Assembly (NCBI RefSeq): GCF_017581925.1
Contig: NZ_JAGEVG010000009.1
Location: forward strand, 62,001 to 126,000
Origin: Gelidibacter pelagius
GTDB lineage: Bacteria > Bacteroidota > Bacteroidia > Flavobacteriales > Flavobacteriaceae
Direction of reading: 5' to 3'
DNA length: 64,000 nucleotides
Shown here: piece after piece, positions 18,261 to 27,555 of the stretch
Layout: the number at the start of each line of letters is the position of its first letter
Numbering within the stretch: the stretch's first letter is position 1
Position numbers and translations under genes: made by a program
The notes under the pieces: generated by a model
The model's database searches: none
Seen by the model: the letters and a program-made list of their open reading frames with translations, nothing else
What the model was told of the DNA's origin: nothing

Positions 18261-19136
18261 ATGAGAAACGAAAAAACCGCCATACGAACTGTTTACTTCA
18301 GTATCATCGGGAACACCTGTTTGGCTATCATAAAAGGCTTGGCTGGGTTTTTCGGAAACTCCCATGCGCTCATTGCCGATGCGATAGAATCTACCACTGA
18401 TATTTTTGCTTCATTTTTGGTGTTGTTGGGATTTAAATACGCCAAACGACCGGCAGATAAAAATCATCCCTATGGCCACGGAAAAATCGAACCATTGATC
18501 ACATTTGCAGTGGTTGCATTTCTGGTGATTTCTGCTACAATTATTGCTTATACGAGTATTCAAAACATTCAAACGCCTCATGAAACTCCAAAAGGATGGA
18601 CCTTAATTGTGTTAGCTTTGATTATTATTTGGAAAGAAACCTCCTTTCAAATTGTGGTCAGGAAAAGCAAGCAAACCAATAGCTCGTCGCTAAAAGCAGA
18701 TGCTTGGCACCATCGGAGTGATGCTATTACTTCTGTAATGGCGTTTATCGGTATTTCAATTGCCATTATCTTCGGAGAAGGTTATGAAAATGCGGATGAT
18801 TGGGCAGCTTTATTCGCGTCTGGATTTATTTTGTACAATAGCTACTTAATTTTCAGGCCGGCTTTGGGTGAAATCATGGACGAACAACTTTATGACGATC
18901 TCATAGTGGAAATCAGAGCACGATCAATTGAAGTTCCAGGAGTTCTGGGGACTGAGAAATGTATGGTCCGAAAATCCGGAATGAAATTTCACGTCGATTT
19001 ACATGCCATTGTGGATGGAGAGATTACGGTAAAATTGGGTCATGAAATATCGCATGAGCTCAAAGATTATTTACAAGAGAAAATTCCAAATTTGGCTGAA
19101 GTACTCATTCATATTGAACCTAATCATTATTTTTGA
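18261..19136 (+). CDS. Cation diffusion facilitator family transporter
   Basis: A 291-residue CDF exporter with six predicted helices and a C-terminal cytoplasmic domain. The helix 2 metal site appears as HALIADAIESTTD (the family pattern is HxxxDxxxxxxD/N) and the helix 5 site as ADAWHHRSDAITS (HxxxD). The HPYGHGKIEPL loop is typical. Likely substrates are Zn(II), Fe(II), Co(II) or Cd(II), exported by proton antiport; the sequence does not decide. It follows cusB by 150 bp on the same strand and closes the metal block, possibly from its own promoter. Confidence 0.92.
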   Translation: MRNEKTAIRTVYFSIIGNTCLAIIKGLAGFFGNSHALIADAIESTTDIFASFLVLLGFKYAKRPADKNHPYGHGKIEPLITFAVVAFLVISATIIAYTSIQNIQTPHETPKGWTLIVLALIIIWKETSFQIVVRKSKQTNSSSLKADAWHHRSDAITSVMAFIGISIAIIFGEGYENADDWAALFASGFILYNSYLIFRPALGEIMDEQLYDDLIVEIRARSIEVPGVLGTEKCMVRKSGMKFHVDLHAIVDGEITVKLGHEISHELKDYLQEKIPNLAEVLIHIEPNHYF

Positions 19137-19358
19137 CAATACTTACTCATGCGATTTGAGGCTCAGCATTGAAAAGAGCTTTAACTTCTAATTGGAAATC
19201 ATTTCATTGATCTCAAATAAATTTGAAAGCCAGCCTGAATGAACCGTGAGGTATGCTAAGTCCATATAGATTATCTTCTAAAAATTTTGACACGAATTTT
19301 CACAAATTCTTTCCTGATAAGTTGTGCGAAAAAACTTTACTTTCTATTTCACGAATGC

Positions 19359-19381
19359 AACAGACTTTTAGTCTGTTTTAA
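19359..19381 (+). terminator. Hairpin with T-run in the 423-bp gap after the metal block
   Basis: AACAGACT-ttt-AGTCTGTT followed by TTA, a perfect 8-bp stem with U-rich tail. It lies 223 bp after the CDF stop. The rest of the gap 19137-19559 shows no gene; a possible -7 element is at its end. Confidence 0.45.
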
Positions 19382-19529
19382 AAATCTCTAAAAAAGATAT
19401 TTAAGGCTTAATATGTGGCTTTTATCTATCGTGATTTAGTGGTTAAATATTGAAGAGGGAATAAAAGTCCTTTTCAAGATATTTATCGCTAAATCAGATG
19501 TACATCCTTAATTCCATGGATAGGATTAC

Positions 19530-19537
19530 TACCTTTG
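19530..19537 (+). promoter_or_regulatory. -7 promoter element (TACCTTTG) for the DUF481 gene
   Basis: Exact match to the Bacteroidota TAnnTTTG consensus, 22 nt before the start codon at 19560. A clear TTG at -33 is not present. Confidence 0.5.
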
Positions 19538-19559
19538 ACATTTAAAAATAACATCTCAA

Positions 19560-20567
19560 ATGAGTTTAAAATTATTGGTATTCTGCATTGGTTTTCTATT
19601 TTCCCTGAGTGCGTTTTCGCAAAACGATACTTTAGTATTGACTAATGGAGATCGGATTGTGGGAGAGTTGAAAAAAATGGATCGCGGCGTTTTAATTATA
19701 AAAACCCCTTACAGTAGCAGCGATTTAAAAGTTAAATGGAAAAAAGTCAGAGCGATAACAAGTATCGAAAATTTTTTGGTAACCACGACTGATGGCCAAC
19801 GTTATAAGGTTACAGGTTTTGATACTGACCCTGCGAATTCTACACTTGTTCTAAATGGTGATGTTATTGGTATCAATGATATCGTTTTCATCAAACCTGT
19901 TAAAGATGATTTTGTGTCGCGTTTAAATGCGACAATGGCATTTGGATTTAATTTATCAAAAGCCAGCAATTTAAGCCAACTGACTTTGGATGGCACTTTA
20001 GGCTACACATCAGATTACTACAGCATAGGATCAACCTTTAACGCCGTGAGAAGTAATCAAGATAACGTTGAGGAAATCCAACGTACTCATGGTGAACTGT
20101 CTTTTAATTATTTTTTAAAAAACGATAACTTTTTAATTTTTCAATCAGAATACTTGTCCAATAGCGAGCAGAAGTTAAAAATGAGATTAACCAATAAATT
20201 GGGTTTTGGAACATACTTTATCCATAGTAATCAAATGTTCCTTGCGGGTGCTTTGGGTATTGCTTATAGTGTTGAAGATTATACAGATACAGTAGATGAT
20301 AACAGAAATAGTGGAGAAGCTTTTGCTGCTTTAGAAGTCAATTTATTTGATTTTAATGATTTGAGTTTAGTTTCAGGAGTCACGATATATCCCAGTTTAA
20401 CGGAGAAAAAAAGGGTGAGAACCGATTTTAAAATAGATCTTAAATATGATTTACCACTGGATTTATTTGTGAAATTAGGTTTCAACTATAATTATGACAA
20501 CAAACCCGTGGAGGGAGCGTCTTATGATGATTATGTTTTTCGAACCACTGTGGGTTGGGAACTTTAA
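19560..20567 (+). CDS. DUF481 domain outer-membrane protein
   Basis: A 335-residue exported protein: signal peptide ending near AFSQ, then an N-terminal part (DTLVLTNGDRIVGELKKMDRG) typical of DUF481 proteins in Bacteroidota, then a beta-strand-rich C-terminal barrel with alternating hydrophobic residues ending in FRTTVGWEL. DUF481 (E. coli YdiY is a member) is an outer-membrane barrel family whose role is unknown. It stands alone between the metal block and the peptidase. Confidence 0.82.
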   Translation: MSLKLLVFCIGFLFSLSAFSQNDTLVLTNGDRIVGELKKMDRGVLIIKTPYSSSDLKVKWKKVRAITSIENFLVTTTDGQRYKVTGFDTDPANSTLVLNGDVIGINDIVFIKPVKDDFVSRLNATMAFGFNLSKASNLSQLTLDGTLGYTSDYYSIGSTFNAVRSNQDNVEEIQRTHGELSFNYFLKNDNFLIFQSEYLSNSEQKLKMRLTNKLGFGTYFIHSNQMFLAGALGIAYSVEDYTDTVDDNRNSGEAFAALEVNLFDFNDLSLVSGVTIYPSLTEKKRVRTDFKIDLKYDLPLDLFVKLGFNYNYDNKPVEGASYDDYVFRTTVGWEL

Positions 20568-20712
20568 TGTGAAATCACTTTTATACCCTTCTCAGCGTCT
20601 GTAGTATTTGTATAAAAATTGGGGACATCCTTTCTTAAAAGCGCTTTCAGTAGGATTACATCCTCTCAAATTAGTATCTTCGCTTTCTTATTTTAATTAA
20701 ATATGTTCAATT

Positions 20713-22644
20713 ATGAGATACTTTAAAAGCAGCATCTTGGGGCTGTTTGCTTTCCTTCTTCCACTTTCAATCCTCGCGCAAGAAGCAAATTATGGCAATC
20801 AACATTTATTTGACGATTTTACTTATCGTCAAGGTAATGTCTATCGAACGGCGTCAGGGAAACCCGGTCCGGAATATTGGCAAAACGCTGCCGACTATAA
20901 TTTGGAAGTGACTTTAGACGAAAAAAATCACACGGTTTCAGGAGATGTCACCATTCATTACACCAATAACAGTCCAGAAACCTTGGATTTTATATGGATT
21001 TATTTGGAGCAAAATCGCTTTACCGAAAACTCGCGTGGCACATTAACGACGTCCGTCTTGGGAAGCCGTTACAGCGGTGATGTTGAAGGTGGTTTCGAAT
21101 TGTCAAATATTTCGGCAAAAACAGAAACGGGAACCTCTTCAAAACATATCATTACCGATACCAGAATGCAGCTTTTCTTAGATAAACCATTAGCTGCCAA
21201 AGGTGGAAAAGCCACCATAAAAATGAATTTCAAATTCAAAGTTCCGGTGGAAGGCATGGACCGAATGGGACGATTGGAAACTGAAGCAGGAACGGTTTAT
21301 GCTATTGCTCAATGGTATCCACGTGTGGCAGTATTTGATGATGTAGTGGGTTGGAATACAGAACCTTATTTGGGTGCCGGCGAATTCTATTGTGAATATG
21401 GAACTTTCGACGTAAAAATAACTGCGGCGGCAGATCAAACAGTGGTCTGTTCTGGAATTTTACAGAATCCGAAAGACGTACTTACCAAAACCCAACAAGA
21501 TCGTTTTGCGGAAGCTGAAAAAAGTGATAAAACAGTTTATATCATCAAACCTGACGAGGTTGGAAAACCGGTATCACAAGTCAAAACGAATGGAACATTG
21601 ACCTGGCATTTCAAAATGGAAAATACGCGTGATGTGGCTTGGGCTTCGTCAAAAGCATTTATTTGGGATGCCGCCCGTATGAATCTGGGTGAAGGAAAAT
21701 CAGGAGTGGCACAATCCGTATATCCTAAGGAAAGTGACGGCAATGGTGCTTGGTCACGTTCTACTGAATATAGCAAAGCATCCGTGGAATTTTATTCAAA
21801 CACCTATTATCCTTATCCTTATCACAATGCGATAAATGTTGCAGCCAATGTTGGTGGAATGGAATATCCGGGCGTTAGTTTTTGCCATTTTCAAAGCAAG
21901 GGTGAAGATTTATGGGGCGTTACCGATCACGAATTTGGTCATAACTGGTTTCCAATGATTGTTGGATCAAACGAGCGCCGTTACCCATGGATGGACGAAG
22001 GTTTTAACACCTTCATCAACCATTACAGTACGGTGGCTTTCAACAATGGTGAATATCCATCTTACACGGATAAACCCCGTACTTTGGTGAGATACCTCAC
22101 GTTTGAAAATCGTGAAGGTATTGATACGTCTCCAGAGGTGGCCAATGCAAGAAATTTGGGTTACACGGCTTATTACAAGCCTGCAGCGGGTCTTTTTATG
22201 CTTCGCGAATATATATTGGGTCCTGAGCGTTTTGATAATGCTTTTAAGAGTTACATCCGTCACTGGGCATATAAACATCCACAACCAAATGATTTTTTCA
22301 ATCATATGGAGAATGTCGCAGGCGAAGATCTGTCCTATTTTTGGAAGGGCTGGTTTTATGGTAATGGTAATATCGATATGGGTATTACGTCCGTGGAACC
22401 TTACCAAGGCAATTATCTGATCACAGTTGAAAACAATGGACAAATCCCAATGCCTGTTGAACTTCAGGTGATTTATACGGATGATACCACTGAAAATGTA
22501 AGACTTCCTGTAGAAATTTGGCAGCGTGGCAATAGCTGGAGCCATCTATTGAAAACAACAAAAGAAGTACAACGTGTTGTTCTGGATCCGAACAAGATGT
22601 TGGCAGATGTCAATATACTAAATGATACGTGGAATAAACTCTAA
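20713..22644 (+). CDS. M1 family metallopeptidase, secreted
   Basis: A 643-residue gluzincin aminopeptidase-like protein. The zinc site is HEFGHNW followed at the proper distance by the glutamate of WMDEGFNTF. Upstream GGMEYPGVSF replaces the usual GAMEN exopeptidase motif, as in many bacterial M1 peptidases of this subtype. A signal peptide ends near ILAQ, so it acts in the periplasm or at the cell surface on peptides. The N-terminal beta-sandwich (YNLEVTLDEKNHTVSGDVTIHYTNN) is intact. The gene has its own terminator downstream. Confidence 0.92.
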   Translation: MRYFKSSILGLFAFLLPLSILAQEANYGNQHLFDDFTYRQGNVYRTASGKPGPEYWQNAADYNLEVTLDEKNHTVSGDVTIHYTNNSPETLDFIWIYLEQNRFTENSRGTLTTSVLGSRYSGDVEGGFELSNISAKTETGTSSKHIITDTRMQLFLDKPLAAKGGKATIKMNFKFKVPVEGMDRMGRLETEAGTVYAIAQWYPRVAVFDDVVGWNTEPYLGAGEFYCEYGTFDVKITAAADQTVVCSGILQNPKDVLTKTQQDRFAEAEKSDKTVYIIKPDEVGKPVSQVKTNGTLTWHFKMENTRDVAWASSKAFIWDAARMNLGEGKSGVAQSVYPKESDGNGAWSRSTEYSKASVEFYSNTYYPYPYHNAINVAANVGGMEYPGVSFCHFQSKGEDLWGVTDHEFGHNWFPMIVGSNERRYPWMDEGFNTFINHYSTVAFNNGEYPSYTDKPRTLVRYLTFENREGIDTSPEVANARNLGYTAYYKPAAGLFMLREYILGPERFDNAFKSYIRHWAYKHPQPNDFFNHMENVAGEDLSYFWKGWFYGNGNIDMGITSVEPYQGNYLITVENNGQIPMPVELQVIYTDDTTENVRLPVEIWQRGNSWSHLLKTTKEVQRVVLDPNKMLADVNILNDTWNKL

Positions 22645-22654
22645 CCATATAATT

Positions 22655-22697
22655 AAAGCCTCTAAATTTTCAATAACTTAGAGGCTTTTTCTTTTTA
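22655..22697 (+). terminator. Rho-independent terminator after the M1 peptidase gene
   Basis: AAGCCTCTAA-N12-TTAGAGGCTT stem followed by TTTCTTTTT, starting about 10 nt after the stop codon. A clear intrinsic terminator. Confidence 0.85.
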
Positions 22698-22812
22698 AGC
22701 TGATCTATTTTGGAAGACTTGGTAAAAGGGAATATCTTTCAGATTCTAAACAATTTCTAATGGAAATTGAGATTAAAAAATTGGAACATTAGAAAAAATA
22801 TATATCATAGAC

Positions 22813-24225
22813 ATGAGCAATACAAATAACAGAAGGAATTTTTTAAAACTAAGTGGTCTTGCAGGACTTGGTATTGCCACTGGTGGATTGGTAAGTTGTG
22901 GTACGACTTCAGGAATTGCGGCGCCACCTAATTATGGCGCCTCCCGATTTAATATGTCAGGATATGCTGCGCCAAAAATAGATACGGTTAAAATTGGTTT
23001 TATTGGTTTGGGCATGCGCGGTCCAGGGGCTGTAAAACGAATGAGTTATATAGAAGGTGTCGAAATTAAAGCATTATGTGATTTAAGACCGAAGCAAGCC
23101 GAAAGTGCCAAAAAATTATTGGATGGCACGTCGCACAATCCAAAACTATATAGTGGCAGTGAAGACGCTTGGAAAGACATGATCGATACTGAAGACTTAG
23201 ACCTGATCTATATTGCAACGCCATGGGCATTACATGTACCAATGGCCGTTTATGCCATGAACGCCGGAAGACATGTTGCCATTGAGGTGCCCGCAGCCAA
23301 AACTATTGACGAATGCTGGGAGTTGGTAGAGACCTCAGAAAAGACCAAAATGCATTGCATGATGCTCGAAAATTGTTGTTATGACTTTTTTGAATTGCTC
23401 ACCCTGAATATGGCACGACAAGGTTATTTTGGCGAGATCATCCACGGTGAAGGAGCTTATATCCATGATCTTGTCGATTTAAATTTTAACAAGAATGCCT
23501 ATCAGGACATGTGGCGACTTAAGGAAAATATTGGTCGCGATGGAAATCTCTATGCGACTCATGGTTTAGGTCCAATCTGTCAGATCATGAATGTGAACCG
23601 AGGGGATCAGATGGATTACTTAACATCGCTTTCAAGTGCGGATTTCTCCATGAATCCAATGGCTAAAAGTTTGGCGGCAAAAGATGAATTCTTCGAACCC
23701 TATGTGGACGCCGATTTTAGAGGAAATATGAACACGACCATGATCAAAACCAAAAACGGACGAAGCATCATGATTCAACACGACGTCAGTTCGCCAAGGC
23801 CCTATTCTCGTATCCACTTGGTAAGTGGCACCGAGGCTATTGCCAGAAAATGGCCAACGGCTAAAATTGGGAAAGGACATTCGTGGTTAAATGATGAAGA
23901 ATTTAAAGCTGTAGAAGAAAAATATACCCCAGAAATTGTTCAAAAAGTAGGTGAATTGGCCAAACAAGTGGGCGGTCACGGCGGTATGGATTTCATGATG
24001 GATTGGCGATTGATCGACTGTCTGCGTAACGGACTTCCGTTAGATCAAGATGTTTATGATGCCGCTTTATGGAGCGCCATTACACCTCTAAGTGAATATT
24101 CAGTCGCAAACCGTGCGGCTTCTGTAGATGTGCCTGATTTTACGCGTGGACATTGGAAATCCAATAAGCCTGTAGATGTGAGTTTGGCTGGTGGCGGTAC
24201 AACGAATGTGCTTTATGGTAAATAA
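22813..24225 (+). CDS. Gfo/Idh/MocA family oxidoreductase, GH109-like
   Basis: A 470-residue NAD-dependent oxidoreductase-fold protein. The N-terminus has a Tat-like motif (NRRNFLKLSGLAG) and a lipobox-like LVSCG, so it is exported, probably folded. The nucleotide site is GFIGLGMRGPGAV. HVAIEVPAAKTIDECWELV and the motif ATHGLGPICQIMNVNRGD match family GH109, whose known members remove alpha-N-acetylgalactosamine by an NAD-dependent elimination mechanism. The substrate here is not shown; GH109 assignment is by motif resemblance. Confidence 0.85.
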   Translation: MSNTNNRRNFLKLSGLAGLGIATGGLVSCGTTSGIAAPPNYGASRFNMSGYAAPKIDTVKIGFIGLGMRGPGAVKRMSYIEGVEIKALCDLRPKQAESAKKLLDGTSHNPKLYSGSEDAWKDMIDTEDLDLIYIATPWALHVPMAVYAMNAGRHVAIEVPAAKTIDECWELVETSEKTKMHCMMLENCCYDFFELLTLNMARQGYFGEIIHGEGAYIHDLVDLNFNKNAYQDMWRLKENIGRDGNLYATHGLGPICQIMNVNRGDQMDYLTSLSSADFSMNPMAKSLAAKDEFFEPYVDADFRGNMNTTMIKTKNGRSIMIQHDVSSPRPYSRIHLVSGTEAIARKWPTAKIGKGHSWLNDEEFKAVEEKYTPEIVQKVGELAKQVGGHGGMDFMMDWRLIDCLRNGLPLDQDVYDAALWSAITPLSEYSVANRAASVDVPDFTRGHWKSNKPVDVSLAGGGTTNVLYGK

Positions 24226-24290
24226 GATTTAGTAATTAAGAATTTTAAATCCAGTACTCGTTTGGTGTTGGATTTTGGAATAGATAAAGT

Positions 24291-24329
24291 AAATCCTTCC
24301 CAATTCATTTGAAATGGGAAGGATTTCTG
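24291..24329 (+). terminator. Rho-independent terminator after the GH109-like gene
   Basis: AAATCCTTCCCA-N12-TGGGAAGGATTT, a 12-bp perfect stem followed by a short T-rich tail (ctgatttt), 65 nt after the stop codon. Confidence 0.75.
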
Positions 24330-24443
24330 ATTTTAAAGCATGGTGAGTTATTTTAAAAACACTATAAATGTTCTTCTGTTTAAGAATGTCAAGTTTTACG
24401 AGGTAGACAACTGTGTAAAAACATGTATAAAATCCCCTAATAC

Positions 24444-24458
24444 GTGTAATTCTTACAC
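24444..24458. promoter_or_regulatory. Palindromic operator candidate upstream of the glycosyltransferase
   Basis: GTGTAA-TTC-TTACAC, a perfect 6-bp dyad with a 3-nt spacer, 76 nt before the start codon. It could be a repressor or activator site. The rest of the 308-bp gap shows only the terminator. Confidence 0.4.
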
Positions 24459-24533
24459 ACTTTATATCCCGATAAATACAATAATAGCCCTAAAACCGAT
24501 GAATTTTGTGATGGCATAGGTGTTGCTAATAGT

Positions 24534-26021
24534 ATGATGAACATGAATCATAAAACAAACAATTATTCGGGATTATCATCTATGAACACAAAAATGACAA
24601 ATTCAAATCAAACGCAAATCTCAAAAGAGACCAATGTATCTATCGGAACTTCGAAGAAAGGTTCGTTTTTTAATAGTTTATCTCCAGTAAAATCGATCAA
24701 TCCATGGGGAGTGGTGGTGTTGGTCAGTACTTTTATACTGATGATTGGTTCTGGGTTTTTAGTATTTGATCTTCAAAACGATTTTCAGCAGTTTAGAGAG
24801 GATCGTATCAATTCTACTTTTGGACTTATATTTTTAGTTGTGGCTACCGGCCTATTTGTTTTTAAAGCAGGCTTTTTTATCTACAACTTATTTCTTTATT
24901 TCAGATATAAAGCTGTTAAGTCAGTGTCGAATGAAGAATTGCCAACCTGTACCGTAATTGTACCAGCCTATAACGAAGGCAAACAGGTTTGGGATACCTT
25001 AATGAGTTTGGCGGATAGTGATTATCCAGAAGGTAAATTGGAATTACTGGCGATTGATGATGGCAGTAAGGACGATACCTGGTACTGGATGCAACAGGCA
25101 AAAAAGAAATTAGGAGACCGAGTGTCTATTTTTCAACAACCTAAAAATAAGGGAAAACGTCATGCACTCTACCGTGGATTTAACTTAGGTAAAGGTGAGG
25201 TTTTTGTAACTGTAGATAGTGATTCAGTTGTTAAACCGGACACCTTGAGAAATTTGGTGAGCCCGTTTGTGGTCAATGAAAATTGTGGCGCAGTAGCTGG
25301 TAATATCCGTGTGCTGAATAACGAAAGAGCATTATTACCTAAAATGTTGAACGTGAGTTTTGTATTGAGTTTTGAATTCGTACGTTCGGCAGAAAGTAGT
25401 CTCAACTCTGTACTTTGTACACCAGGGGCGTTGGCGGCATACCGTAGATCGGCAGTTTTTGCTTGTCTTGAAGATTGGATCAACCAAACCTTTATGGGAC
25501 AACCTTCAGATATTGGGGAAGATCGTGCCATGACCAATATGATTTTAAAACAAGGTAAGCACGTGCTTTTTCAAAAAAACGCTTATTGTTATACCAATGT
25601 GCCTGAGCAATATAAAGGCTTGTACAAGATGTTTATTAGATGGGGGAGAAGTAATGTGCGTGAGAATATACAAATGTCAAAATATGTATTCACGAACTTT
25701 AGAGAAGGCTCTAAATTGGGGACCCGACTATTGTTTATTAGTCAATCTTCAAAAATAATAATGAGCTATCCGTTCTTAGTGTTTATGTTGTTTTTCGTCA
25801 TCATGCACCCCGTGCTTTTTATAAGCTCTACATTTTTCAGTATCTTAATTCTATCAAGTTTTCCGGTGTTGTTTTACGCAAAAAATTATAAACTATCAGA
25901 ATCCTTTTGGGCCTATTCGTATAGTGTGCTTTATACTTTTGGTTTGTTCTGGATAACGCCTTACGCTATTGCAACGGCAAGTAGAAGAGGATGGTTGACA
26001 CGTGAATTGCCAGAAAAATAA
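24534..26021 (+). CDS. Family 2 glycosyltransferase, membrane-bound
   Basis: A 495-residue processive-type beta-glycosyltransferase. Two N-terminal helices (about residues 60-80 and 98-122) precede the GT-A domain, which starts with TCTVIVPAYNEGKQVWDTL. Catalytic residues are seen as DDGSKDDT, VDSDSV and GEDRAMTN, with RWGRS as the (Q/R)xxRW-type motif. Three or four C-terminal helices follow. This layout matches hyaluronan/poly-N-acetylglucosamine or cellulose synthase relatives, so an extracellular polysaccharide product is likely; the sugar is not determined. Three ATGs lie within the first 12 nt; the first is used here. No export partners are adjacent. Confidence 0.9.
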   Translation: MMNMNHKTNNYSGLSSMNTKMTNSNQTQISKETNVSIGTSKKGSFFNSLSPVKSINPWGVVVLVSTFILMIGSGFLVFDLQNDFQQFREDRINSTFGLIFLVVATGLFVFKAGFFIYNLFLYFRYKAVKSVSNEELPTCTVIVPAYNEGKQVWDTLMSLADSDYPEGKLELLAIDDGSKDDTWYWMQQAKKKLGDRVSIFQQPKNKGKRHALYRGFNLGKGEVFVTVDSDSVVKPDTLRNLVSPFVVNENCGAVAGNIRVLNNERALLPKMLNVSFVLSFEFVRSAESSLNSVLCTPGALAAYRRSAVFACLEDWINQTFMGQPSDIGEDRAMTNMILKQGKHVLFQKNAYCYTNVPEQYKGLYKMFIRWGRSNVRENIQMSKYVFTNFREGSKLGTRLLFISQSSKIIMSYPFLVFMLFFVIMHPVLFISSTFFSILILSSFPVLFYAKNYKLSESFWAYSYSVLYTFGLFWITPYAIATASRRGWLTRELPEK

Positions 26022-26107
26022 ATAAAACAACTTTTCTTCGGAAGTGTAGTAAATATGTTAAGGGATTGCGGCTTATAAATAAGTCGTGATCCTTTTTCAT
26101 TTTAGGA

Positions 26108-26243
26108 TATCTGATGACTGATACTTGGACAACAGACAACGGATAACGAGGAAAGAAGTGCGTACTGAATCCTGAATATTGATCACTCAAAACATCAACT
26201 GAAAACTGCGACTGAGTACTGCGACTGAAAACTGAAAACCAAA
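26108..26243. repeat. Heptad-periodic tract A between convergent genes
   Basis: A 136-bp tract of degenerate units with a period of about 7: acaacag, acaacgg, ataacga, then tactgaa, tcctgaa, actgaaa, actgcga, ctgagta, ctgcgac, tgaaaac, tgaaaac. It ends within 3 nt of the stop codon of the minus-strand gene at 26246. One of six such tracts in the window. Confidence 0.7.
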
Positions 26244-26245
26244 CC

Positions 26246-27355
26246 CTATTCCCTCAACATCTCCACCGTAGCCACCGTTCTAAATCCAGAATGGTCAGAT
26301 CCAGAATCCCAACTGGTACCCATTCGTGCTGAAATCCTGAAACTCGCACAATACGAGGCATGACATAAAAAGGAACCGCCCTTAATGACATGCTCTTTTG
26401 CATAGGGATTAGCGGGATTGTAAGTCTGATCTGCGCCTTTAGGATTGATCAAAGGTTTTGAAGTGTCCAATTGTTTATAAGATTCCACATTGAACCAATC
26501 GCTGGTCAATTCCCATACATTACCAAGCATATCATAGACGCCAATACTATTGGGAGGATAGGATTTAACTGGAGCGATCAGTGCAAATCCGTCCGTGCTT
26601 TCGTTTTTTACAGGAAACGTGCCTTGCCATGTGTTTGCCGATGCATTCAATTGTGCAGGATCATTGCCCCATGTATATATGCCTTTTGTATCCTTGCCTT
26701 GGGCTGCAGATTCCCATTCCGCCTCGGTAGGTAAGCGTCTATTGGCCCATTTGCAATAGGCAATGGCATCTTCGTAAGCAATATGTACTACAGGATAATC
26801 ATCTTTGCCATCAATAGAACTATTTGGGCCTTCGGGATGTTTCCAATTGGCGCCAATTTTCCAAGTCCACCATTGTGTGTAGTTGTTCATATTGGCCACC
26901 ATATTCAAGTTTTTGTTAAAGATCAAACTACCAGGTTGTAGAACACTGTCTGCTGGTTTAGGCGTGCCTTCTGGTAACTCTTTTTTCATCTCTTCCCAAT
27001 CAATTGGACGTTCTGCCACGGTCATATAATCAGTGGCATCCACAAAAGCGCTGAATTGTTTATTCGTCACCTCTGTGACATCAATGAAAAATCCATCTAC
27101 GGTAACTTCATGGGCAGGCTGCTCTCTTGGCATGGCAAATTCATCGCCCTGTTTGGCTCCTTGCACAAAGGTTTTCCCTGCTACCCAAACCATACCTTCT
27201 GGAGTGGCCATGTCTTGTGGTTGTTCTTTCAGTAAGTCATGTTTTGGAATTTCCACAATAGCTGCTTTTTTTTCGGCGGAAGGATTCTTGCAGCTCATAA
27301 AAGCGACTATAGAAAAGACAAAAAACAGCGAGTTTTTATATGTGTGATTTGGCAT
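26246..27355 (-). CDS. Formylglycine-generating enzyme family protein (lipoprotein)
   Basis: SUMF1/FGE-fold protein. The open frame starts with TTG at 27373, but ATG 27355 gives a good lipoprotein signal (FSIVAFMSCKN). Core motifs are MVWVAGKTFVQGA at the N-terminus, EVTVDGFFIDVTEVTNKQFSAF, RLPTEAEWESAA and the C-terminal GGSFLCHASYCASFRISAR. The last motif keeps both cysteines of true copper-dependent FGE (CxxxxC), which oxidises the active-site Cys or Ser of sulfatases to formylglycine. No sulfatase gene is in the window, so its substrate lies elsewhere or differs. Exported lipoprotein FGEs are common in Bacteroidota. Confidence 0.9.
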   Translation of the reverse strand: MPNHTYKNSLFFVFSIVAFMSCKNPSAEKKAAIVEIPKHDLLKEQPQDMATPEGMVWVAGKTFVQGAKQGDEFAMPREQPAHEVTVDGFFIDVTEVTNKQFSAFVDATDYMTVAERPIDWEEMKKELPEGTPKPADSVLQPGSLIFNKNLNMVANMNNYTQWWTWKIGANWKHPEGPNSSIDGKDDYPVVHIAYEDAIAYCKWANRRLPTEAEWESAAQGKDTKGIYTWGNDPAQLNASANTWQGTFPVKNESTDGFALIAPVKSYPPNSIGVYDMLGNVWELTSDWFNVESYKQLDTSKPLINPKGADQTYNPANPYAKEHVIKGGSFLCHASYCASFRISARMGTSWDSGSDHSGFRTVATVEMLRE

Positions 27356-27555
27356 GAAACGAGGTTTTAGCAAGGGATTGCATTTGGTTAGAAATTCCCA
27401 AATGTAAATTTACTCAAATAATTTAATTAGTGCCGAGAATTGAAGTGCTTCTTCTTGCGTAGTAGAGCCTGGCGATTGATTAGAAAGATAGTGCTGTTGT
27501 GGTAATTAAAATTAGATATAATCAAAATAGGAGCAACGGTATATGGTATTCTAAT

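Noticed and set aside
22103-22420. 105-codon frame within the M1 peptidase gene
   Set aside because: A shadow frame of a clearly coding gene.
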